DNA of 64,000 nucleotides. Source: Chlorocebus sabaeus. Its lineage: Eukaryota; Chordata; Mammalia; Primates; Cercopithecidae. This document shows, piece by piece, positions 35,346 to 47,560 of the stretch. The position numbers were made by a program, and so were the translations under genes. The notes beneath the pieces are model-generated. The model saw only the letters and a program-made list of their open reading frames with translations. It had not been told where the DNA came from and searched no databases. Where the stretch lies: contig NC_132912.1 of the NCBI RefSeq assembly GCF_047675955.1, forward strand, positions 79,632,382 through 79,696,381, in the 5' to 3' direction. Position 1 is the first letter of the stretch; each line of letters opens with the position of its first letter.

Positions 35346-36377
35346 GAATAGTGGTTACTATATCTTATGCTGAAATTCATGCTTAATAGGCCATAACCAG
35401 ACCTTATTTTGTTTGCTTGTTTCTTGAATCATAATAGAGAGTCATGGAATCTTAAACATAGGAGGGATGTAGGTGGTGATGACCTGGTAAATCAACCAGC
35501 TCTCCTGGAAAAAAGTAAAATGCATGTATGTGCATACACAAATTGACATAAATTTTAATGACATAAAGAATGTGTAGTACACTGTTTACAAATAATAATA
35601 AACTCTGTAGTACTTGTTATTGTAAATTCAGTATAGCCGATTAGGTCTCACAGTATGCTTTTGTTGTTTTTTGCAGAACTCTTCTATCCATAGGCCAACC
35701 TATGTTGCAGTTGATTAAGGGGTGCAGCTCCCATATAAATGCTGGCAGGTATTTTCTTTTATGTTAATCAGTAAGACAAAAGTGAAACATCAAAGACATA
35801 CGTCAGAACTCTACTCATTCATCCATGATGTGAATAACTTCCTTGCTGAACCGGATGATAATTTTTAATACTGAAAGAATATTTTTCAAACGTACTATTC
35901 ATAGTGCCACACCTACACATATAGCACACTTTTAAGTTTAATCTCCATTATTAACAGTTTTAAATTATTTTCTTAGATCTAGAACAATACGCAAGCACTG
36001 ATTGGTAGTGGCTGCTGATTTCTGTGGTGTAAATATTCCCACCACGTCCAATTTCAAGCTGCTGATGTGGCTGAGCACAGAGTTGGAAAGAGATGATGCG
36101 GTGTCACACCATTGTATTGTACTTTCACCATATAGATAAAATTGGCGTGAATAGCCTCAAAATATAGATAATAGTAAACAGAAATAGCTAGAAAGTGATG
36201 CATTTTGAGTACTTATTATCTTTGTTTTTAGTATAATTTATGTAATTGTAAACTGATGTAATTTAATTTTTAATACTGGCACTAATGGGCCTGCAAAATT
36301 CCTAAAAATTTAACAGCTAGTTCTTGTGGTCTAGTAGGGGCTGGCTTCTGCACACCAATGGATATAGATTATCTGGT
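35346..36377 (+). other. Intron 1, nothing recognised
   Basis: AT-rich intronic sequence without a recognisable feature. Confidence 0.45.
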
Positions 36378-36480
36378 GTAGTGATTCCCAACCTTGCTTT
36401 ACACTGAATACCTCAAAGAACTTAGAGCCTACAGTTTTAGTAGATCCGTGTTAGGGCCCAGGAATCTGAACTAAAACTGT
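36378..36480. repeat. MER5-like DNA transposon remnant
   Basis: GTAGTGATTCCCAACCTTGCTTTACACTGAATACCTC ... AGGGCCCAGGAATCTGA resembles MER5A/B; diverged. Confidence 0.55.
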
Positions 36481-36494
36481 TTTATCGAAGTATA

Positions 36495-36935
36495 TCTTAT
36501 ATTTGAAAAACAAATTATAAGTATATAAAAAATTTTCCTAAATTGAATACACTCACATAACCAGCACCTAAATATAGAAACAGAACATTACCAGCACCCA
36601 GAAGCCCTTCTCATGCCCCTATCTAGCCACTACCCAATCAATGTAACCCTTATCTTGACTTCTAATACCATAAATTAGTTTTGCCTGCTTTTGGACTTTA
36701 TATAAATGAAATCATATCCTATGTATTCTTTTGTACCTGGCTTCAATATTATGTTTCTGAGATTCATCCATAATGTGTGTAGCAGTAGTTCATTCATTTT
36801 TAGTGGTGTATAATATTCCATTGTATAAATAGGCCTCAATTTATTAGTTTTTATCCGTTCTACTGTTGATGGGTTGTTTCCAGTTGTTGGCTATTTTGGA
36901 TAGTGCTGCCAAGAACATTCTTGTACAGATAGCAG
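36495..36935 (-). repeat. Old L1 (L1M/HAL1-like) fragment
   Basis: Antisense phrases CATAATGTGTGTAGCAGTAGTTCATTC, TATTCCATTGTATAAATAGGCC and CTACTGTTGATGGGTTGTTTCCAGTTGTTGGCTATT are typical of the ORF2 end / 3' region of old L1. Confidence 0.75.
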
Positions 36936-37870
36936 TATGCAAAACAAAACAAATCCCCCAGTGAGTCCAATGAGCAGCCAATCTCGACTGCCTTCTCTGT
37001 ATCTTCCCCTCCTCTCTATGTCTCATATAGCACGCCCACGGCCATTGATCCTTTCATGTGAACGTACTTTTAAAACATAAGCCATGAGGCCCATGTGCTT
37101 CCATTCATTAGAGTATGTTCTGGCTCTTTACAATACAGGTTCACCAGCTCTCCATTTCATCAAGATTTGTTCTCTCTAAATAGGGATGAGATTTGGCCTC
37201 ACTTCAGTAAGCATGGGAGAATAATCGACACAGTGGACATGGAGCCAAAGGCTAAATTTGGCAGCTGATCATTAAGGCTCCTGGAAAGTGGCTTCAAGTA
37301 AAGGAACTTGTTTCCCTTTGTGTGTATCAAACAAAAGTCAACAATGAACCCTTAGATCAGATTCTAATATTCTTTAAACTCTATTTATTTGAAGTAGACC
37401 AGGGACTCTCTTCTGACATGACTACTGAAATCTCTCAAAGTCTCATGACTTGATCTGGAAAGATTAGAGAATGTTTTCCCATGGCCTTGTTCCTACACCT
37501 AGCATGCAACAGGTATATCCTTGTTGCATTGTTCTAGGCTGAGGGGCTATGTAGTTTTTGTGGTTGGGCCTATTGAGGTATTAGTTCCTTTGATAGAAGT
37601 AAAGGGAGCTGAATAACCAGGAACTCCAAGATGATATATTGATGAGTGGGACATCTGCTCAGGATTGAAAAGAAGTGTCCAGGAACAGCAAGGCTGTTCC
37701 CTACCATATAAAAGACATTTCACACAAAGTTCTTAAGGTACGCAGAGAGAAGGTCAAGAGTAGATGTTAATTTCACATAATGAAGGAAGAATGTTTTCTC
37801 ACACATGAAGGTATTTTATTTCCTTGTTTTCCTACCTCCATGCCCTCTTTCTTGTAAAATTTCTTTGTTT
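36936..37870 (+). other. Intron 1, nothing recognised
   Basis: No clear repeat or gene. Includes a short A-rich (AAAC)n at about 36940-36952. Confidence 0.45.
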
Positions 37871-37874
37871 CACA

Positions 37875-38680
37875 AAAAGCATATGTTCACTATAGAAGAG
37901 ATGGAATATATAGATGAGAAAAATAAAAAAATTAAAATGATTTATAATCCTGTCCTATAAAAGATGTTGGCATTAGTATTTTAGTATATCTCTATCTCAA
38001 TCTTTTTGTGTGAATTTAGGCACATAATTTTTAAGGAGTGGTGTTATTCTGTAAATTTTTAAATCTTTTTTAATGTAAAGATTTATCATGAACATCTTAA
38101 TATAACAATAAGTGTACTCCTATAGCACATTTTTGATGGACATATATTCATTTTTCTTTAACCCATCTCCTTTGTTTGGACTTCTAAAGTTATTTTTGTT
38201 TCCACAAATAGTGATACGATGATGAATATTCTTTTTTTTTTTTTTTTTTTTTTTTGACGGAGTCTCACTCTATCACCCAGGCTGGAGTGCAATGGCGTGG
38301 TCTCGGCTCACTGCAACCTCCACCTCCTGCCTCAGCCTCCCAAGTAACTTGGACTACAGGCGTGTGCCACCACACCCAACTAATTTTTGTATTTTTAGTA
38401 GAGACGAGGTTTCACTATGTTGGCCAGGCTGGTCTCAAACTCCTGACCTCGTGATCTGCCTGCCTCGACCTCCCAAAGTGCTGGGATTACAGGTTTGAGC
38501 CACCATACCCAGCTGATGAACATTCTTTAAATGAAATATTTTTCTATACATTTATTATTTTTCCAGGAATAAAACCTTAAAATTGGATGAAAGTTATGAC
38601 ATTTTAAAGTCTTTTGGCTTAAAATTTCTAGTCGCACTCCAGACTGGTATCATTTTCCACTTCCACAAACAGTGCTTCAT
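37875..38680 (-). repeat. Old L1-like fragment split by an Alu
   Basis: Sequence on both sides of the Alu (GGACTTCTAAAGTTATTTTTGTTTCCACAAATAGTGATACG ... ATGAACATTC) reads like antisense old L1 3' region. Diverged; limits are uncertain. Confidence 0.5.
38235..38513 (-). mobile_element. AluS-type SINE with TSD
   Basis: Poly(T), then GACGGAGTCTCACTCTATCACCC ... GCCACCATACCCAGC. Target-site duplication TGATGAA(T/C)ATTCTTT at 38220-38234 and 38514-38528. Confidence 0.94.
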
Positions 38681-39344
38681 CCTGCTTTTTAAAATAGTAC
38701 AATCTTTCATGTAATAATTTCTACCTAAAGTTGGAAGGTATAGGAACATGCCCTGAAAAATACTAGCTGGAAACTATTCATTGTTATTAGCCAATAACTT
38801 CAAATAAAGTAAGAGATCTTAGGAAGTCTGGTTAATTTTCCACCAGCACTTTTGCATTTATGGTCTAACGTTGCTGTGAAAACCTGACAAAACGTTTCTT
38901 CCTTTGCCTGAATCAAAGCACAGCCTAGTCCTAACGAGCATATGATAGTCTCTTGAATGTTTACATACAATTGCTTGATTGTCATTGTATCAGAAGACCA
39001 CAGCAGGTGGTCATCCTGCTGCTCCAGAAGCTAACCTGGTAACATCTTTAGAGAATGCTTTCAATGAGTAACTTACTACAGAAGGCTGTGGAGACTTTTC
39101 TTCATGAGTATGGGTTTTTAAACACCCACAGTCTACAGCCTTGGTATTAGCTTTCTTAAATGAGCGCTTACAACTTTGCCATCTCTAAAGACTTGACCAA
39201 TATTTTGATTATTAATTCTTGACAAAACTTCCCCATCCAGCTCTTAGCTAAGCCCCACCCCCATGAGGATGATAGGGCCTCCAAAATCAATGTGTAGAGT
39301 TTCTTGTTTCTTTCTTTCTTTCTTTTTTTTTTTTTACTTTAAGA
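38681..39344 (+). other. Intron 1, nothing recognised
   Basis: No feature recognised apart from a (TTTC)n/poly(T) stretch at 39304-39336. Confidence 0.45.
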
Positions 39345-39860
39345 AAGTACTGAAGTATAACACATAGAGAAATGTATGCAGATCGCAAATGTACGTCCTG
39401 ATGACTTTTTGCAAACTGAACATACCTATGTAACTGGCACCTAGATCAAGAACCAGTACACCACCAGTGCCCTACTTCTGGTCACCACCCGACTTCACCC
39501 TCAGTGTGTTTGAAACACCTCACATTTTATGTCCAGGGTAAGTCCTTCATTTACAGAATTCTATGTTTGCCTGAACCATTACTTTATATGAGCTAGCTAC
39601 TGTTAGCTTCCATCAGGATGTCTCCCTTGTCACTGAAAATGTGTAGAAAGCTGCCTTTCCAAGTAAAGATTGCAACGTTAAATTTGGGCACTGAGTGTGC
39701 ATCAATATTTATGTGTTTGTGATTTCCAGGTACACAAATACATACATGGCATGCATACCAACAAATCTGGAACTACTTTCTTCTTAATGAATGTAAAGCT
39801 GAATTATGCTATATTGATCTGAGCTTAGACTATCTTTAACTACAATTGATTGCCACAGAG
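39345..39860 (-). repeat. Old L1-like 3' fragment
   Basis: AGTATAACACATAGAGAAATGTATGCAGATC ... CTATGTAACTGGCACCTAGATCAAGAACCAGTACACCACCAG resembles the antisense 3' part of L1M elements. The second half is weaker. Confidence 0.5.
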
Positions 39861-40299
39861 TATTTCATGTGCCCTGTTTCCAGTTTTTTAAAATTCTCAT
39901 TTCAGTTACCGTAAGTATTCCCTTTGAATGCTCAAGATTTAAAAGCCAAGAATTTTTCATCTTCTGTTTGAGATAGAATTGTATGTGTTTGTCCTGAATA
40001 TCCACAGCTGTCTTTTTATATGGTTCAATTTCTGTGTTTGATATTCAGAAAAACATTTTGATTCCTGTGGGGTTTTTTTTTTATGTGAGAGCTCGAGTCA
40101 GAGAAAGAAACAGGTTTAGCAGACTCTCTATGCTTTTTATGTACATATGGTTTTGAAAAACAATTTATGTGTTATCAAAAATCATGTGTTATGATTGGGT
40201 TGTACTCTTAGTGAAGTGTACTCTTAGTAGAAGTGACAATCAAGGGTTATACTTAATCTATCCATTAGTTTTTAAAAAGCTAAAACATCTTTCTCATTA

Positions 40300-40700
40300 T
40301 AGAAATAATATGTCTAAGAATATTATTCAGCCATAAAAAGTAATGGAGTACTGAAAGGTGCTACAATATGGATGAAAATGCAAATACTACGCTAAGTGAA
40401 AGAAGACAGACCCAATAGGCCACATATTGCATGATTCCATTCACATGAAGTGTCCAGAATAGGAAAATCTGTAGAGACAGAAAGTAGATTTGTGGTTGCC
40501 AGAGCTGGGGCGAATGAGAATAGAGAATGACTGCTAGTGGATACGTGGATACAAGGTTTCTTTGGGGGATAATGGAAATATTCTGGAATTAAATAGCAGG
40601 AATGGTTGCACCACCCTGTGAATATCATAAACACCACTGAATTGTATATTTTAAAAGAATAAGTTGTGTAGCATGTGGATTTTATCTCACATTTTTTTTA
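40300..40700 (+). repeat. Old L1 (L1M-like) 3' end
   Basis: TATTATTCAGCCATAAAAAGTAATGGAGTACTG ... CATGATTCCATTCACATGAAGTGTCCAGAATAGG ... TTGTATATTTTAAAAGAATAAG is a sense L1 3' end. Confidence 0.88.
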
Positions 40701-41514
40701 AAAAAGTAAGACGTGCATTGTAGAAAATGTGAAATCAAAAGTAAAGTAGAAAATGGCAGGAACAAGTTATAGCCTCATTGTCCAGAAACAATTAGTGTTG
40801 CTTTCTAGTGTATTTCCTTCCAGTTTGTTTTGTTTTTCATGTATTGTTGTTGCAGAGGGAAAATGTCAGTGTTGCTTCCTGTTACATGACAGAGATACAG
40901 TTATTGAATTTTAAATAGTCACATATTAAAACCAACCCAACCCCCTTAAAAAAGGGTTAAGTCCCAAGAAAGATTTGTTTATTTGTCAGAGGGAAGTAAT
41001 GGATGGGAATGCAAGTAAGACAAGCAGAGAATGATGGCTAGCCCTGTAAGAAGGGATGAAGAAGGACCTGAAAGGAAGAGATCCCAGGTCCTGAGAGGCA
41101 GAAAGACAGATTTGAGCAGTTGTCATGAAAGGTGAGACTCCAGAGGGCAACATTTCAAAGAGACTTTTTTAGGAGGTTCACTGTAAGATGCGTAACAGGT
41201 GAGGTAAGTCACACCTCTCTATTCATAAGCAGCTACATGGTTCACAGCTTTCTAAGAATCAGTTTGTGTTTCTTTTGCTTTGCCACTGTGCTAAGACAGT
41301 GCTTTGGGTGAGTGCGTGAGGCACAATTTTATTTGGGTTACACATACTTATTTACTGTTGTTTCAGTCCAATGTATTTCACATTACTATTCCACACTTTC
41401 CCCTCAATAATATCAGCATTTCTCTGGATTATTGCAAACTCATCATAAGCATAACTTTGATGACAATCTTAATAGATGAGACGTACTGATGTTCTCTTGA
41501 TACTAAGCACAGAG

Positions 41515-41650
41515 GTTGAAATATTTCACAAGCATTATCTAATATAATATTCACAACAACCCATGGAAGGAGATAATTATCCCCAGTTTACAGATAAGAA
41601 AATACAGGCTCCGACAGATTAATTTGTCTAATATCACTTAGCAAGTATCT
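41515..41650 (-). repeat. MIR SINE
   Basis: CACAAGCATTATCTAATATAATATTCACAACAACCC ... CCAGTTTACAGATAAGAAAATACAGGCTCCGACAG fits antisense MIR. Confidence 0.75.
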
Positions 41651-41679
41651 TAATCATTCCCTCACTTGTCATAGGTTGT

Positions 41680-42530
41680 TTTCATTTTTTTTTAAAGATG
41701 TGGTAAATATATTTGCTTTTAAAACATTGCCTATTTATAAAATTATTACCTTAGATGGATATATTAGAAAGTATTTTTTAAATTTACAAGGGTTGAGATT
41801 TTTTGTTCATGTTATAGAGCTTTTCCTTTCAATTGTTTCATTTACTTCTTTGTGGGCAGAGAATTTGGTTGACAACAATTTACACTTTGGGGGATTTGGG
41901 GCCTTATGGCCCAGTATGTGGTCAGCTTTTTAAATGTGCCAAGAACACTTGAAAGAAAGCTATCTTTCTATAGGTTTAAAAATGTGGGATATTTATTAAT
42001 TTAGCCTTAGTATTTGTTATTCAGATCACCCATGTGTTGTTTATTTTCACTTTCTTAATCTGACATTGCTTTATTCTGATTTTTTGTCCCATATATTTGT
42101 TATTGTTGTGAGTTTCTCCTTATACTTAAGTTTTCTTCGTTTTATTCTATGTCTTTTGGTCTATGAAGGTTCATGTGACTTCTATTATGAATTGGCCTTT
42201 TGTAAACTTCTAGATTATCTCTGGCAGATACTTTTTCTATACCATTTTGTAACCAAATTCAAAATAACTACGTAGGATGATCTTACGTTTTTATTGGCTT
42301 TGGTTTCCGTAGTTCTTTAAAGCCTTGATGCCTTTGTTTGTTTTTAGTATTTAATTTTCAGTTATCTCTAGGTGTTTTGGCTAGTATCTTTGAGCAGTTT
42401 CCTTAAGGGAACTTGGGTTTTTTGACCTGAGTCTTTGATATCTAAGAACAGCTTTATGTTGCTTTCATATAAATATCAATTTGACCCAAGTCAGAAATTT
42501 ATTATCATGTCCTTTTTCTTTCAATAATCT
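41680..42530 (-). repeat. Old HAL1/L1-like fragment
   Basis: GGGGCCTTATGGCCCAGTATGTGGTCAGC and the T-rich context resemble antisense old L1/HAL1. Similar sequence resumes beyond the younger L1 at 47560-48650, so the younger L1 may have inserted into it. Confidence 0.45.
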
Positions 42531-42651
42531 GTTTTTTTAATTTTTCGTTTTCAATTATTATGGATGCATGTTAGTTGTACATATTTATGGGGTACATGTG
42601 ATATTTTGCTACAAACATAAAATGTATAATAATCAAATCATGGTAACTGGG

Positions 42652-43023
42652 TGATATGGTTTAGTTCTGTGTCCCCGCCCAAATCTCATATCCAATTATA
42701 ATCCCCACATGTTGAAGGAGGGGCCTGGTTGGAGGTGATTGAATCATGGGGGCAGACTTCCCCCTTGCTGTTCTCATATTGGAGTTCTCAGGAGATCTGG
42801 TTGTTTAGAAGTGTGTAGCACTTACCCCTTTGCTCTCTCTCTCCTGCTGCCAAGTGAAGACACGCTTGCTTCCCCTTCACCCTCCACCATGATTGTAAGT
42901 TTCCTGAGGCCTCCCAGGCCATGCTTCCTATCTGCCTGTAGAACTGTGAGTCAGGTACACCTCTTTTCTTTATAAATTACCCATTCTCAATTCTTTATAG
43001 CAATGTGCGAACAGACTAATACA
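42652..43023 (+). mobile_element. Solo LTR of THE1/MST type (ERVL-MaLR)
   Basis: Starts TGATATGGTTTAGTTCTGTGTCC and ends ACAGACTAATACA. Contains ATTGAATCATGGGGGCAG and TGATTGTAAGTTTCCTGAGGCC. A five-base target repeat CTGGG/TTGGG flanks it (42647-42651, 43024-43028). It has no coding content. Confidence 0.92.
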
Positions 43024-44462
43024 TTGGGGTATCCATAACTTCAAGCATTTATCATTTTTTTGTGTTAGAAACATTCCAATTCCACTCTTAGTTATTTTAA
43101 AATATGCAATAAATTATTGTTAATTTATTATAGTTGCCCCGTTGTGCTACCAAACTCTAGATCTTACTCCTTCTGTGTAACTGTATTTTTTACCCACTAG
43201 CCATCCCCTTTCTGTACCCCTTTCCACTACCCTTCCCAGCCTCTGCTAACCACCATTCTATTCTATTCTCTACCTCCATGAGCTCAAATTTTTTTTTAGC
43301 TCCGATATATGAGTGAGAACATGAAATATTTGTCTTTTTGTGCCTGGTTTATTTTATTTAACATAATATCCTTCAGTTCCATCCATGTTGTTTCAAACAA
43401 CAGGATTTCTTTTCCATTCATCTGCTGATGGACACAGGTTTATTCCATATCTTAGTATTTTAAGTAGTACTGCAATAAACATGGGAATGTAGATATCGCT
43501 TTGATATAGTAATTTTCCTTTTTTTTGTTGTTTTGGATATATACCCAGCAGTGGGATTGCTGGATCATAAGAGAGTTTGATTTTTAGTTTTTTGAGGAAC
43601 ATCCATATTGTTTTCCAAAATGGCTGTGCTAATTTGCATTCTCACCAGCACCTTGCAAGGGTTCCCATTTCTCTATATCCTCACCAGCAATCATTATTGC
43701 CTGTCTTTTTCATAAAAACCATTTTAACTGGGGTGAGATTATATCTTATTGTAGTTTTCACTTGTGTTTCTCTGATGACTAATGATATTGAGCATTTTTT
43801 CATATATGTGTTAGCTATTTGTACGTCCTTTTCTAAGAAATATCTATGCAGTTCTTTTACCATTTTTAAATTGGATTTTTTTTCTGTTAAGTTATTTGAG
43901 CTCCTTATATGTTCTGGTTATTAATCCCTTGTCAGATGGGTAATTTGCAAATATTTTCTCCCATTCTGTGGATTGTCTCTTTACTTTATTGTTTCCTTTG
44001 CTATGCTTGATGTAATCCTGTTTGTCCATTTTTGCTGTGTGATCTCAGGAAATCTTTGCCCAGCCCAATGTCCTGGAGTGTTTCGTCAATATTTTCTTAT
44101 AATAGTTTCATAGTCTGAGGTCTTAGATATAAGTATTTAATCTATTTTGATTTAATTTTTGTGTGTGGCATGAGACAGGGGTCTAGTTTCATTCTTCTGC
44201 TTATGGATCTCCAATTTTCCCAACACCGTTTATTGAAGAGACTGCCTTTTCCCCAGTGTATGTTCTCAGCACCTTTGTCAAAAACAAGTTGGCTGTAAAT
44301 GTGGGAATTTATTTCTGGGTTCTCTGTTCTCTTCCATTGGTCAGTGTGTCTGTTTTTATGCCAGTCCCATGCTTTTTTGGTTACTATAGCTTTGTAGTAT
44401 AATTTGAAGTCAGATAATGTGATGCCTCCAGCTCTATTCTTTTTGCTTAAGAAAGCAGTGAT

Positions 44463-44566
44463 GATTAATACTGAGTGTCAACTTGACTGGATTGAAGGAT
44501 GCAAAGTACTGATCTTGGGTGCGTCTGTAAGGGTGTTGCCAAAGGAGACTAACACTTGAGTCAACT
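44463..44566. repeat. Short foreign block inside the L1
   Basis: TTAATACTGAGTGTCAACTTGACTGGATTGAAGG ... GAGACTAACACTTGAGTCAACT replaces expected L1 sequence between TTTTGCTTA and GAATCTGTAGATTG. It looks like a fragment of another interspersed repeat, but I cannot name it. Confidence 0.5.
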
Positions 44567-45574
44567 GAATCTGTAGATTGCCTTGGGTAGTATAGGCATT
44601 GTAACAATATTGATTCTTCCCATTTATGAACTTGGAGTAACTTTCCATTTTTTGTGTCCTCAATGTCTCATAGTTTTCATTTTAGATAACTTTCACTTCT
44701 TCTAGGCATTTTGTTTTATTTGTAGCTATGATAAATTGGATTACTTTCTTGATTTCTTTTTCAGATTGTTCATTGTTGGCATATAGAAATGCTACTTATT
44801 TTTGTGTATTGATTTCATATCCTGAAACTTTACTGTTTATCAGTTCTGATCATTTTCTGTGGGATATTTAGTTTGTTCTAAATATAAGATTGTATCATCT
44901 GCAAACAAGGATAATTTGACTTCTCCCATTACAATTTGAATGCCCTTTATTTCTTTCTCATGTCCAGTTGCTCTGACTAGAATTTCTAGTATTATGTTGA
45001 ATAAAAGTGGTGACAGTGGGCATGCTAGTCTTGTTCCAGATCTTAGAGAAAAGACTTTCACTTTTTCCTCATTCAGTATGATACAGTCAGTCTGTTATAT
45101 ATGTCTTTTATTGTGTTGAGATATGTTCCTTCCATACCCAGGTTTTTGGGAAATTTTATGAAGGAATGTTGAATTTTACTGAATGCTTCTTTGGCATCTA
45201 TTGAAACGATCATGTTGTTTTTTTCCTTCATTCTGTTCAGATGATGTGTCACATTTATTGATTTACATATGTTGAACCATCCTTACATCCCTGGGGTGAA
45301 TGTCACTTATCATGATGAAAATCTTTTTAGTGTGTTGTTGAATTTGATTTGCTAGTATTATGTTGAGGAATTTTGCATCTATGTGTATTAGATATATTGG
45401 CCTGTAGCTCTCTTTCTTTGTTGTGTCTTTGACTGTTTGTAGTATCAGGATAACACTGGAGTCGTAGAGTAAGTTTGGAAGTATTCCTTCCTTCTTAATT
45501 CTTTGGAATAGCTTGAGTAGGATTGCTACTAATTCTTAAGTGTTTGAGAGTTTAGCAGTGAAGCCATCAGTTCC

Positions 45575-45611
45575 TGTCCTTATTTGTTTGTTTGTTTGTT
45601 TGTTTGTTTGG
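45575..45611 (+). repeat. (TTTG)n short tandem repeat
   Basis: Seven or so TTTG units next to the poly(T)-side end of the following minus-strand Alu; probably evolved from its tail. Confidence 0.9.
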
Positions 45612-45916
45612 ACATTTATTTATTTTGGACAGAGTCTTGCTCTGTTGCCCTAGCTGGAGTGCAGTGGTGCAGTCTCAGCTTACTGCAACCCCTGCCTTCC
45701 GAGTTCAAGTGATTCTCCTGCCTCGGCCTCCCAAGTAGCTTGGGGTTACAGGCGTGCACCACCACACCTAGCTAATTTTTGTATTTTTAGTAGAGACGGG
45801 GGATGGGGTTTCCCCATGTTGGTCCAGCTGGTCTTGAGCTCCTGACCTCAAGTGATCTGCCCGCCTCAGCCCCACAAAGTGCTGGGATTACAGGTGTGAG
45901 CCACCACGCCCAACCA
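45612..45916 (-). mobile_element. AluS/J-type SINE inserted in L1
   Basis: GGACAGAGTCTTGCTCTGTTGCC ... GGGATTACAGGTGTGAGCCACCACGCCC. Full-length, moderately diverged, within the antisense L1. Confidence 0.92.
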
Positions 45917-46558
45917 TGTCCTGGCTATTTACTTGATGGGAGACGTTTTTATTACTGCTTCAATCTTGTTACTTGTTATTGGTCTATTCAGATTTTGTGT
46001 TTCTTCATGGCTCAGTCTTCGTAAGTTGCATGTGTCTAGGAATTTGTCCATTTCTTCTAGGTTTTCCAGTTTATTGACAGATAGTTATACATAATGGTCC
46101 CTAATGATTCTTTGAATTTCAGCAGTATCAGTTGTAACATCTCTTTTTTTATATCTGATTTTATTTATTTGGGTCTTCTTTTTTTTTTTCTTAGTCTGGC
46201 TAAAGATTTGTCCATTTTACTTATCTTGTCAAAAAAAATCATTTTGTTGATTTTTTCTGTTTTTATCTCAATTTCATTTCTTTCTGTGCTGATCTTTATT
46301 AATTATTTTCTTCTACTAATTTTGGGTTTAGTTTGCTCTTGCTTGTCTAAGATATATTATAAGGTTGTTTATTTGAGGTTTTTCTACCTTTTTGATATAG
46401 GCATTTTAGGCATTTATTGCAATAAACTTTCCTCTGAGTACCATTTGTGCAGTATTCCATAGGTTTTGGAATGTTGTGTTTGCATTTTCATTTATTTCAA
46501 TACATTTCTAAGGTTTCTTTTAAATTTCTTCAATGACTCAATGTTCATTCAGGAGCAT

Positions 46559-46993
46559 ATTAGTCTTTTCTTGCATTGCTATAAAGAAATACCTGAGACT
46601 GAATAAATGATGAAGAAAAGAGATTAAAATAGCTCATGGTTTTGCAGTCTTTACATAAAGCATGGTACTGTCATCTCCTCAGCTTCTGGGGAGGCCTCAG
46701 GAAGCTTATAATCATGGTGGAAGGTGAGAGGAGAGCAGCAGTGTCACATGGCCAGAGCAGAAGCAAGAGAGAGAGAGTGAGTGGGGTGGGGGAGGAGCCA
46801 CACACTTTTAAATGACCAGATCTTGTGTGAACTGAGAGCAAGAGTTCACTTATCACCAAGAGGATGACTCAAGCCGTTCATAAGTGATCTACCCCCATAA
46901 TCTAAACATTTCCCACCAAGCCTGAACTCCAACATTGGTGATTACAATTTAACATGAGATTGGGTCAGGGACAAATACCCAAACTATATCTAA
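46559..46993 (-). mobile_element. Solo LTR of MST/MLT1 type (ERVL-MaLR)
   Basis: ATTAGTCTTTTCTTGCATTGCTATAAAGAAATACC ... GAGATTGGGTCAGGGACAAATACCCAAACTATATC is an antisense MaLR LTR. GAGCAT is repeated at 46553-46558 and 46994-46999, in the L1 on both sides. Confidence 0.88.
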
Positions 46994-47560
46994 GAGCATA
47001 TTGTTTGATTTCCATGTATTCATATAGTTTCCAAAGTTCCTCTTGTTATTGAGTTCTAGTTTTATTCCATTGTGGTCAGAAAAGATACTGGATATGATTT
47101 TTAAAAAAAATTTTGAGACTTGTTTTGTGGTCTGACATATGGTCTATCATTGGGAATGTTTCATGTGCTGAGGAGAAGAATATGTATTCTACAACTGTTG
47201 GATGAAATGTTCTGTAAATGTCTGTTAGGTCCATTTGGTCTATAGCAATTTTTTTTCTTGATTTTCTGTCTAGATGATCTTTCCAATGCTGAAAATGGGG
47301 TGTTGAAGTCCCTGGCTGTTACTATATCAGGGTCTCTCTCTCTCTTTAGCTCTAATAATATTTGCCTTATATACCTGGGTGCTGCAGTGTTGATTGCTAT
47401 ATCATCTTGCTTAATTGACCCCTTTGTCATTATATAATGACTTTCTTTGTCTTTTTTTACAGTTTTTGTCTTGAAATCTATTTTATCTGATATAGAGATA
47501 CCTAATTCTGCTCTTTTTTGGGGGATTTTATTTGCATGGAATACCTTTTTCCATCCTTAA

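Larger units (their letters stand above)
42535..47560 (-). mobile_element. L1 retrotransposon, 5'-truncated, with nested insertions
   Basis: Antisense L1. The 3'UTR (GTACATATTTATGGGGTACATGTGATATTTTGC) lies at 42570. ORF2-derived pieces with stops follow: a C-terminal part (43393-43602, YDPAIPLLGIYPK), the reverse-transcriptase FADD motif (44840-45061) and the endonuclease-domain DFNTP region (47161-47430). It ends abruptly near 47556 inside the endonuclease region. It is interrupted by LTRs at 42652 and 46559, an Alu at 45612 and a short foreign piece at 44463. No open ORF2 remains. Confidence 0.9.

Noticed and set aside
43393..47430. Reverse-transcriptase and endonuclease-like peptides
   Set aside because: These are broken L1 ORF2 remnants on the minus strand, annotated as one L1.
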